From Pseudomonas oryzae (GTDB lineage Bacteria; Pseudomonadota; Gammaproteobacteria; Pseudomonadales; Pseudomonadaceae), in contig NZ_LT629751.1 in assembly GCF_900104805.1 (NCBI RefSeq), positions 1,965,001 through 2,029,000 of the forward strand: a stretch of 64,000 nt of DNA. Direction: 5' to 3'. Under the pieces are notes generated by a model. It made no database searches. It saw only the letters and a program-made list of their open reading frames with translations, and was not told where the DNA came from. Made by a program: the position numbers and the translations under genes. Below are positions 8,356-14,943 of this stretch, one piece after another (position 1 is the first letter of the stretch; every line of letters starts with the position of its first letter).

Positions 8356-8370
8356 GACACTATGTCATCG

Positions 8371-8409
8371 GCAGCCAACGGCGGCTGCTCCACCACGACA
8401 AAGGCGTCG
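8371..8409 (+). promoter_or_regulatory. ANTAR (NasT) double-hexaloop RNA target, nasA leader
   Basis: P1 pairs GCAGCC (8371-8376) perfectly with GGCTGC (8383-8388) around AACGGC, the same loop as in the nrtA leader. P2 pairs CGAC (8396-8399) with GTCG (8406-8409) around AAAGGC. Both loops carry A1 and G4. P2 overlaps the 5' arm of the terminator that follows. Confidence 0.9.
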
Positions 8410-8449
8410 CACCACCCAGCTCAGGCTGCGGTGATGCGACGCCTTTTTT
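8400..8449 (+). terminator. Leader terminator (attenuator) before nasA
   Basis: AAAGGCGTCGCA (8400-8411) pairs with TGCGACGCCTTT (8435-8446), and the T-run continues to 8449. The terminator is about 190 bases before the nasA start codon, so the untranslated leader is long. The bases between 8450 and 8641 show no further recognisable element. Confidence 0.9.
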
Positions 8450-8641
8450 GTTTGCCCCAACGCCCGGGGCCGAACGCCACGGCGCGATCCGCCCGACGTT
8501 CACGGTGTCCTGTCCCTGAGGTGGCTCTGCCACCAGCGCCCAGCCACAAGCCGAGCGCCTCCGGGCCGCGGATGGAGCAGCCAAGCCGCCCATCCGCGCC
8601 CGGTCTTTTTTTCGCGAACCTTGCCAAGAGGTGCCAACAAG

Positions 8642-9853
8642 ATGAACACGAGTTTCTGGAAAGCCGGCCATACACCGACCCTGTTCGCCGCATTTCTCTA
8701 TTTCGACCTGAGTTTCATGGTCTGGTACGTGCTCGGCCCGCTGGGCGTGCAGATCGCCGCCGACCTCGGCCTGACCACCCAGCAGCGGGCGATGATGGTC
8801 GCCACACCCATCCTCGCCGGCGCCGTGCTGCGCTTCCTGATGGGCCTGTTCGCCGACCGTACCTCGCCGAAGACCGCCGGCCTGGTCGGCCAGGTGATCG
8901 TCATCGCCGCCCTTGCCGTGGCCTGGACGCAGGGCGTGCACAGCTATGAGCAGGCCCTGCTGCTCGGCCTGTTCCTCGGCTTCGCCGGCGCCTCCTTCGC
9001 CGTCGCCCTGCCGCTGGCCTCGCAGTGGTATCCGCCGCAGCACCAGGGCAAGGCCATGGGCATCGCCGGCGCCGGCAACTCCGGCACCGTGCTGGCTGCG
9101 CTGTTCGCGCCGGGTCTGGCCAGCGCCTTCGGCTGGGGCAACGTGTTCGGCCTGGCGCTGATCCCGCTGGTGCTGACCCTGATCATCTTCGCCAGCGTAG
9201 CGAAGAACGCCCCCGAGCGCCCCCAGCCCAAGGCCGTCGGCGACTACCTGAAGGCACTGGGCGACCGTGACAGCTGGTGGTTCATGCTGTTCTACAGCGT
9301 CACCTTTGGCGGCTTCCTCGGCCTGGCCAGCACCCTGCCCGGCTACTTCCACGACCAGTACGGCTTCGACCCGGTCAAGGCCGGCTACTACACCGCCGCC
9401 TGCGTGTTCGCCGGCAGCCTGCTGCGCCCGCTCGGCGGCGCCCTGGCCGACCGTATCGGCGGCATCCGCACCCTACTGGTGATGTACACCGTGGCCTCGC
9501 TGTGCATCGCGGTGGTCGGCTTCAACCTGCCCAGTTCGACCGCCGCGCTGGCGCTGTTCGTGGTCGCCATGCTCAGCCTGGGCGCCGGTAACGGCGCGGT
9601 GTTCCAGCTGGTGCCGCAGCGCTTCCGCCAGACCATCGGCGTGATGACCGGGCTGATCGGCATGGCCGGCGGCATCGGCGGCTTCGCCCTGACCGCGGGC
9701 CTCGGCGCGGTCAAGCAGTCCACCGGCGACTATCAGCTCGGCCTGTGGCTGTTCGCCTCCCTCGGCGTGGTCGCCTGGATCGGCCTGCACAGCGTCAAGC
9801 TGCGCTGGCGCACCACCTGGGGTTCGGCCGCGGTGACCGCCGCGCGGGTCTAA
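8642..9853 (+). CDS. nasA: Nitrate/nitrite transporter, major facilitator superfamily (NarK/NasA type)
   Basis: A 403-residue inner-membrane permease with about twelve hydrophobic segments. It contains the two nitrate signature stretches of the NNP family: GNSGTVLAALFAPGLA in the region of TM5 and SLGAGNGAVFQLVPQRF in the region of TM11, plus the MFS loop motif LMGLFADRTSPK. It imports nitrate and possibly exports nitrite. The ATG at 8642 follows agaggtg and is preferred to an upstream in-frame start at 8621. A sigma-54 promoter and ANTAR attenuator control it. The kinase, nirBD, nasC and cobA follow in the same direction. Confidence 0.94.
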   Translation: MNTSFWKAGHTPTLFAAFLYFDLSFMVWYVLGPLGVQIAADLGLTTQQRAMMVATPILAGAVLRFLMGLFADRTSPKTAGLVGQVIVIAALAVAWTQGVHSYEQALLLGLFLGFAGASFAVALPLASQWYPPQHQGKAMGIAGAGNSGTVLAALFAPGLASAFGWGNVFGLALIPLVLTLIIFASVAKNAPERPQPKAVGDYLKALGDRDSWWFMLFYSVTFGGFLGLASTLPGYFHDQYGFDPVKAGYYTAACVFAGSLLRPLGGALADRIGGIRTLLVMYTVASLCIAVVGFNLPSSTAALALFVVAMLSLGAGNGAVFQLVPQRFRQTIGVMTGLIGMAGGIGGFALTAGLGAVKQSTGDYQLGLWLFASLGVVAWIGLHSVKLRWRTTWGSAAVTAARV

Positions 9854-9856
9854 GAC

Positions 9857-9944
9857 TGTAGGATGCGCCTGCGCACCGGGACGCCCCTCTGGTGCGCACG
9901 GCGCACCCTACTGGCCGGCCCGCGTAGGGTGCGCCATGCGCACC
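9857..9944. repeat. GTAGGGTGCGC intergenic repeat, three copies
   Basis: A degenerate copy at 9857-9877, an inverted copy GGTGCGCACGGCGCACCCTAC at 9891-9911 (21 bases) and a third forward copy at 9924-9944 fill most of the nasA to kinase spacer. The first two can fold into a long hairpin. A related pair lies at 14857-14917. Such GTAGGGTG repeats are commonly seen between Pseudomonas genes. Confidence 0.8.
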
Positions 9945-9971
9945 GTGCCCCCAACCTGACAGGACTGTCCC

Positions 9972-11642
9972 ATGCCCCTGCAGCTGACCATCGGCGAAGC
10001 CACCGCCACCGGCCCGCGGGCCGAGAACCAGGACGCCATCCGCGTGGTGACCCCGGCGCCGGCGCTGGCCGCCAGCAAGGGCCATCTGCTGGCGCTGGCC
10101 GACGGCGTCAGCCAGTGCGCCGACGGCGGCCTGGCGGCGCGCGCCACCCTGCAGGCGCTGGCGCTGGACTACTACGCCACCCCGGAAACCTGGCCGGTGG
10201 CGCAATCGCTGGACCGCCTGCTGGTGGCGCACAACCGCTGGCTGCACAGCGCCGGCAATGGCCAGCCGCTGCTCACCACCCTCACCGCGCTGGTGCTGCG
10301 CGGCCGGCGCTTCACCCTCGCCCACGTCGGCGACTGCCGCGCCTACCGCTGGCACGCCGGCAAGCTGCGGCGCCTGACCAGCGAGCACGTCTGGGAGCAG
10401 GAAGGCATGCAGCACGTGCTCAAGCGCGCCCTCGGCCTCGACCAGCACCTGGTGATGGACTACCTGGACGGCGACCTGCAGGCCGGCGAAACCTACCTGC
10501 TGCTGTGCGACGGTATCTGGGCGAGCCTCGACGACGGCGTGATCGGCGACATCCTCGCCGCCGAGCACGAACCGCAGGCGATCGCCGACGCCCTGGTCGC
10601 CACCGCGCACCACGCCGGCAGCCAGGACAACGCCAGCGCCGTGGTGGTGCGCGTCGACGAGCTGCCGGAAACCAGCCTGGCCGACACCCTCGCCAGCCTG
10701 CCCGAGTGGCCGCTGCCGCCGCGCCTGCGCGACGGCCAGCAGTTCGAGGGCTGGCAGGTTGCGGGCCTGCTCGCCGAGACCCGCCAGTCGCTGCTCTACC
10801 GGGTGCGCGACGGCCAGGGTCGCGCCTGGCTGCTAAAGACCCTGCCGGCCGGCCGCGCCGACGAGCCCGGCGCCCAGCAGGCGCTGCTGCAGGAAGAGTG
10901 GTTCCTGCGCCGGGTCGCCGGCCTCGGCTTCCCCGAGGTGCACGGCCTGCCGCAGCGCCAGCACCTGTACTTCGTGATGCGCGAACACCCCGGACAGACC
11001 CTGGCCGCACGTCTAGAGCAGCAGGGGCCGCTGCCGCTGGCCGACTGGCTACAGACCGCGCGCAGTCTGCTGCGCGCGCTGAGCCAGCTGCACCGGCGCA
11101 ACATCCTGCACCGTGACATCAAGCCGGAGAACCTGCTGGCCGGTGCCGGCGGCGAACTGCTGCTGCTCGACTTCGGTCTGGCCTACTGCCCCGGACTGTC
11201 CAGCGACGAAGCGCACAGCCTGCCCGGCACACCCAGCTACATCGCCCCGGAAGCCTTCGCCGGCGCCGCCCCGGAGCCGCGCCAGGACCTGTTCGCCGCC
11301 GGCGTCTGCCTGTACCGCCTGCTTACCGGCCAGTATCCCTACGGCGAGCTGGAGCCCTTCCAACAGCCGCCGAACAAGGCGCCAACCCCGGCCAGCCGCT
11401 ACCGGCCTGACCTACCGGCCTGGCTCGACGAGCTGTTGCTCAAGGCGGTCGCCGCCAACCCGGCGCAGCGCTTCGAGACCTGCGAGGAATGGCTGCTGGC
11501 GCTCGACCAGGGCGAACGCCGTGCCCGCGATCTGCCGAACCGCCCGCTGCTCGAACGCGAGCCGCTGAAGTTCTGGCGCGGTCTGGCGCTGGTTTCGCTG
11601 CTGGCCAACCTGGTGCTGCTGGTACTGACACTCAAGGCGTAA
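9972..11642 (+). CDS. Bifunctional PP2C-type phosphatase / Ser-Thr protein kinase
   Basis: A 556-residue fusion. The N-terminal part (about 1-235) is a PP2C phosphatase with GPRAENQD, ADGVSQCADGG, HVGDCRAYRW, CDGIWASLDD and SQDNASAVVV, covering the metal-binding aspartates. The C-terminal part (about 255-525) is a Hanks-type kinase with HRDIKPENLL, LLDFGLAY and GTPSYIAPEA; its glycine loop is degenerate but an LLKTL lysine is present. A hydrophobic tail (about 537-556) should anchor it in the membrane. A homologous gene lies between nasA and nirB in P. aeruginosa as remembered. Its substrate is unknown. It probably shares the nasA transcript, as the spacer before it has no promoter I recognise. 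Confidence 0.92.
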   Translation: MPLQLTIGEATATGPRAENQDAIRVVTPAPALAASKGHLLALADGVSQCADGGLAARATLQALALDYYATPETWPVAQSLDRLLVAHNRWLHSAGNGQPLLTTLTALVLRGRRFTLAHVGDCRAYRWHAGKLRRLTSEHVWEQEGMQHVLKRALGLDQHLVMDYLDGDLQAGETYLLLCDGIWASLDDGVIGDILAAEHEPQAIADALVATAHHAGSQDNASAVVVRVDELPETSLADTLASLPEWPLPPRLRDGQQFEGWQVAGLLAETRQSLLYRVRDGQGRAWLLKTLPAGRADEPGAQQALLQEEWFLRRVAGLGFPEVHGLPQRQHLYFVMREHPGQTLAARLEQQGPLPLADWLQTARSLLRALSQLHRRNILHRDIKPENLLAGAGGELLLLDFGLAYCPGLSSDEAHSLPGTPSYIAPEAFAGAAPEPRQDLFAAGVCLYRLLTGQYPYGELEPFQQPPNKAPTPASRYRPDLPAWLDELLLKAVAANPAQRFETCEEWLLALDQGERRARDLPNRPLLEREPLKFWRGLALVSLLANLVLLVLTLKA

Positions 11643-11704
11643 GCCCTGCACTGCGCCCGAATATCGCCTGCAGCCTGGCGCCGACGCACCACAACGAGGC
11701 GAAC

Positions 11705-11721
11705 CGCATCAAAGCGGTGCC
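11705..11721 (+). promoter_or_regulatory. NtrC-like site upstream of nirB
   Basis: CGCATC-AAAGC-GGTGCC resembles the NtrC dyad TGCACC-N5-GGTGCA, with four of six and five of six positions matching. It lies about 90 bases before the sigma-54 promoter, the usual distance for an activator site. The match is imperfect. Confidence 0.4.
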
Positions 11722-11796
11722 AGCAAACCCCGGCCATCACGCCCGACTCCCGCAAGACGCCCGCCGAAGCCCCGCAAAAAGCCATATTCAGAAACC

Positions 11797-11812
11797 TGGC
11801 ACGCAATATGCT
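11797..11812 (+). promoter_or_regulatory. Sigma-54 promoter of nirBD-nasC-cobA
   Basis: TGGCACGCAATATGCT has a perfect -24 block and a near-consensus -12 block (ATGCT rather than TTGCT). GG at 11798-11799 and GC at 11810-11811 are ten bases apart. Transcription should start near 11823. Confidence 0.82.
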
Positions 11813-11842
11813 TTGTTCGATCCAACAATTCATCGGGCGTAA

Positions 11843-11899
11843 CCCTCAACGGCGAGGGGCGCGCTCCCCGAGCGATTCGGGAATCGGACAAAGGCGTCC
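11843..11899 (+). promoter_or_regulatory. ANTAR (NasT) double-hexaloop RNA target, nirB leader
   Basis: P1 pairs CCCTC (11843-11847) perfectly with GAGGG (11854-11858) around AACGGC. P2 pairs GGAC (11886-11889) with GTCC (11896-11899) around AAAGGC. The loops are the same as in the nasA leader, but the P1-P2 distance is longer (27 bases against 7 to 10). Confidence 0.9.
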
Positions 11900-11926
11900 T
11901 GCTGGCAACGGCGGGACGCCTTTTTT
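11890..11926 (+). terminator. Leader terminator (attenuator) before nirB
   Basis: AAAGGCGTCC (11890-11899) pairs with GGACGCCTTT (11914-11923), and the T-run continues to 11926. It lies 38 bases before the nirB start codon and shares its 5' arm with ANTAR hairpin P2. Confidence 0.9.
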
Positions 11927-11964
11927 GTTTTTCGCAGGTCGGTTTCCGCGACGGGAGAGAAACC

Positions 11965-14430
11965 ATGAACAAGCTCAAGCTGGTGATGGTCGGCAATGGC
12001 ATGGCCGGGGTGCGCACCCTGGAGGAGCTGCTCAAGCTCGCGCCGGACCTGTACGACATCACCGTCTTCGGCGCCGAGCCGCATCCCAACTACAACCGCA
12101 TCCTGCTCTCCCCGGTGCTGGCCGGCGAGCAGACCTTCGCGGAGATCGTGCTCAACGACCTCGACTGGTACAAGGACAACGGTATCGACCTGCGCATCGG
12201 CTGCAAGGTGGTCGACATCGACCGCCGCAACCGCAAGGTGATCGCCGCCGATGGCAGCGAGGCCGCCTACGACCGCCTGATCATCGCCACCGGCTCCAAT
12301 CCGTTCATCCTCCCGGTCCCCGGCAACGATCTGGCCGGCGTGATCGGCTACCGCGACATCGCCGACACCGAGATGATGATGGAGACCGCCAAGACCCACC
12401 GCCACGCGCTGGTGATCGGCGGCGGCCTGCTCGGCCTGGAGGCGGCCAACGGCCTCAAGCTGCGCGGCATGGACGTCACCGTGGTGCACATCGGCGACTG
12501 GCTGCTCGATCGCCAGCTGGACAGGACCGCCGGCCAGCTGCTGCAGACCGCCCTGGAAGCGCGCGGCATCCGCTTCCGCCTCAACACCCACACCGCCGCC
12601 CTGCTCGACAACGGCGAAGGCCGGGTGTGCGCCGCCCAGTTCAAGGACGGCGACGTGATCCCCGCCGACCTGGTGGTGATGGCCGCCGGCATCCGCCCCA
12701 ACACCGAACTGGCCGAGCGCGCGGGCATCGCCTGCAACCGCGGCATCCTGGTCAGCGACACCCTGCAGACCTTCGATCCGCGCATCTACGCCGTCGGCGA
12801 GTGCGCCAGCCACCGCGGCATCGCCTACGGCCTGGTCGCCCCGCTGTTCGAGCAGGCCAAGGTCTGCGCCAATCACCTGGCCCAGTTCGGCATCGGCATG
12901 TACCAGGGCTCGGTGACCTCGACCAAGCTCAAGGTGACCGGCATCGACCTGTTCTCCGCCGGCGACTTCATGGGCGCGGACGGCACCGAGACCATCACCC
13001 TCTCCGACCCGATCGGCGGCGTGTACAAGAAGCTGGTGATCAAGGACGACGTGCTGGTCGGCGCCTGCCTGTACGGCGACACCGCCGACGGCGGCTGGTA
13101 TTTCCGCCAGGTGCGCGAGCGCGCCAACATCAGCGAGATCCGCGACCACCTGATGTTCGGCGCGGCCGGCTTCGGCGAGAACGCCATCGGCGACGTCGGC
13201 CACCAGGGCCAGCACAGCGCCGCGAACATGCCCGACGACATGGAGGTGTGCGGCTGCAACGGCGTGTGCAAGGGCGCCATCGTCAAGGCCATCCAGGAAA
13301 ACGGCCTGTTCAGCGTCGACGAGGTGAAGAAGCACACCAAAGCGGCCAGCTCCTGCGGCTCCTGCGCCGGCCTGGTCGAGCAGATCCTGATCAGTACCGT
13401 CGGCGGCGCCGCCGACGTCAAGCCCAAGAGCGAAAAGGCCATCTGCGGCTGCAGCGACCTCAATCACGGCCAGGTGCGCAAGGCGATCCGCGATCATCAC
13501 CTGACCTCGATGGCCGCTGCGATGGCCTTCATGGACTGGCGCACCCCCAACGGCTGCGCCACCTGCCGTCCGGCGCTGAACTACTACCTGATCTCCACCT
13601 GGCCGGGCGAGGCCAGGGACGACGCGCAGTCGCGCCTGATCAACGAGCGCGCCCACGCCAACATCCAGATGGACGGCACCTACTCGGTGGTGCCGCGCAT
13701 GTGGGGCGGGGTGACCACCCCGGCCGAGCTGCGCCGCATCGCCGACGTGGCCGAGAAATACAACGTGCCGATGGTCAAGGTCACCGGCGGCCAGCGCATC
13801 GACCTGCTGGGCATTCGGAAGGAGGACCTGCCGGGCGTCTGGCAGGATCTGGACATGCCCTGCGGCCACGCCTACGGCAAGTCCATCCGCACCGTGAAGA
13901 CCTGCGTCGGCAGCGAGTTCTGCCGCTTCGGCACGCAGAACTCGACGCAGATGGGCATCGACCTCGAGCACGCACTGTTCGGCATGTGGTCGCCGCACAA
14001 GGTCAAGCTGGCGGTCTCCGGCTGCCCACGCAACTGCGCCGAGTCGGGCATCAAGGACGTCGGCATCATCGGCGTCGACTCCGGCTGGGAGATCTACATC
14101 GGCGGCAACGGCGGCATCAAGACCGAAGCCGGCGAGTTCTTCGTCAAGCTCAAGAGCGCCGAGGAAGTCATGGAGTACAGCCTGGCCTTCCTCCAGCTGT
14201 ACCGCGAGGAGGCGTTCTACCTGGAGCGCACCGTGCACTACCTGCACCGCGTCGGCCTCGAGCACATCAAGAAGGCGGTGCTGGAGGACGAGGCGCGGCG
14301 CAAGGAGCTGCACCAGCGCCTGCTGTTCGCCCTGTCCTTCGAGCAGGACCCGTGGCAGCAGCAGGTCGCCACCCCGGCGCTGCAGAAGGAGTTCGCGCGT
14401 ATCCCGGTCAGGCTGATGGAACCCACCTGA
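11965..14430 (+). CDS. nirB: Assimilatory nitrite reductase [NAD(P)H] large subunit NirB
   Basis: The 821-residue flavo-sirohaem enzyme reduces nitrite to ammonium in the cytoplasm. In order it has a FAD Rossmann motif (VGNGMAGVRTLEE, about 9-21), an NAD(P)H motif (VIGGGLLGLEAA, about 149-160), a BFD-type [2Fe-2S] domain (CGCNGVC to CGSCAG, about 428-464), a second BFD-like Cys cluster (CGCSD to CATC, about 493-532), a ferredoxin-like half domain, and the sirohaem/[4Fe-4S] cysteines TCVGSEFCRFG (about 645) and SGCPRNCAES (about 686). Its length is near the usual 830-850. gggagag precedes the ATG. It is controlled by the sigma-54/ANTAR leader. Confidence 0.97.
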   Translation: MNKLKLVMVGNGMAGVRTLEELLKLAPDLYDITVFGAEPHPNYNRILLSPVLAGEQTFAEIVLNDLDWYKDNGIDLRIGCKVVDIDRRNRKVIAADGSEAAYDRLIIATGSNPFILPVPGNDLAGVIGYRDIADTEMMMETAKTHRHALVIGGGLLGLEAANGLKLRGMDVTVVHIGDWLLDRQLDRTAGQLLQTALEARGIRFRLNTHTAALLDNGEGRVCAAQFKDGDVIPADLVVMAAGIRPNTELAERAGIACNRGILVSDTLQTFDPRIYAVGECASHRGIAYGLVAPLFEQAKVCANHLAQFGIGMYQGSVTSTKLKVTGIDLFSAGDFMGADGTETITLSDPIGGVYKKLVIKDDVLVGACLYGDTADGGWYFRQVRERANISEIRDHLMFGAAGFGENAIGDVGHQGQHSAANMPDDMEVCGCNGVCKGAIVKAIQENGLFSVDEVKKHTKAASSCGSCAGLVEQILISTVGGAADVKPKSEKAICGCSDLNHGQVRKAIRDHHLTSMAAAMAFMDWRTPNGCATCRPALNYYLISTWPGEARDDAQSRLINERAHANIQMDGTYSVVPRMWGGVTTPAELRRIADVAEKYNVPMVKVTGGQRIDLLGIRKEDLPGVWQDLDMPCGHAYGKSIRTVKTCVGSEFCRFGTQNSTQMGIDLEHALFGMWSPHKVKLAVSGCPRNCAESGIKDVGIIGVDSGWEIYIGGNGGIKTEAGEFFVKLKSAEEVMEYSLAFLQLYREEAFYLERTVHYLHRVGLEHIKKAVLEDEARRKELHQRLLFALSFEQDPWQQQVATPALQKEFARIPVRLMEPT

Positions 14431-14542
14431 CCCCGACATGCCAGGGGCAGGTCCTGCCGGGCGGCGCCCAGGAAAACGCCCACCGGCAGGACCGGCACCT
14501 GTCACCCGATGCCGCAAGCGACCGAGACTGAGGAGAAACGAC

Positions 14543-14860
14543 ATGAACTGGCTGGACATCTGCGCCCTGGACGAAATCAACGTGCTCGGCGCGCGCATCG
14601 TCGCCGCGCCCCAGGGTGACATCGCCCTCTTTCGTACCGCCGACGACGAGGTGTTCGCCCTCGACGACCGCTGCCCGCACAAGGGCGGCCCGCTGTCCCA
14701 GGGGCTGATCTACGGCAAGCGCGTCGCCTGCCCGCTGCACAACTGGCAGATCGACCTGGCAAGCGGCCAGGCGCTGGAGCCGGATATCGGCTGCGCGCAC
14801 CAGTACCCGGTCAAGGTCGAAGGCGGCCGCGTGCTGCTGGCCCTGACGCCTGCCCCGTAG
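14543..14860 (+). CDS. nirD: Nitrite reductase small subunit NirD (Rieske-like)
   Basis: A 105-residue Rieske-fold protein that partners NirB. Cys44-Pro-His46 and Cys63-Pro-Leu-His66 are all present, so a [2Fe-2S] cluster could be bound, unlike the many enterobacterial NirD proteins that lack these ligands. aggag at 14531 sets the ATG at 14543. The 112-base gap after nirB contains a 10-bp inverted repeat (GTCCTGCCGG, 14451-14460 with 14483-14492). The TAG stop codon is formed by the first bases of a GTAGGGTGCGC intergenic repeat. Confidence 0.95.
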   Translation: MNWLDICALDEINVLGARIVAAPQGDIALFRTADDEVFALDDRCPHKGGPLSQGLIYGKRVACPLHNWQIDLASGQALEPDIGCAHQYPVKVEGGRVLLALTPAP

Positions 14861-14917
14861 GGTGCGCCGTGCGCACCCCGAACACCAACGCCCATCGGTG
14901 CGCACGGCGCACCCTAC
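14857..14917. repeat. GTAGGGTGCGC inverted repeat pair
   Basis: A forward copy (14857-14877) and its inverted copy (14897-14917) flank 19 bases and can form a 21-bp hairpin between nirD and nasC. The sequence is nearly the same as that at 9857-9944. The forward copy supplies the nirD stop codon. Confidence 0.82.
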
Positions 14918-14943
14918 GCCTGAACCACGACGGAGCGACTGCC

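Noticed and set aside
11830-14682. A 950-codon open frame antisense to nirB
   Set aside because: High-GC third positions of nirB leave the opposite strand open. The product is rich in His, Asp, Gly and Val with no domain, while the plus frame is unmistakably NirB.
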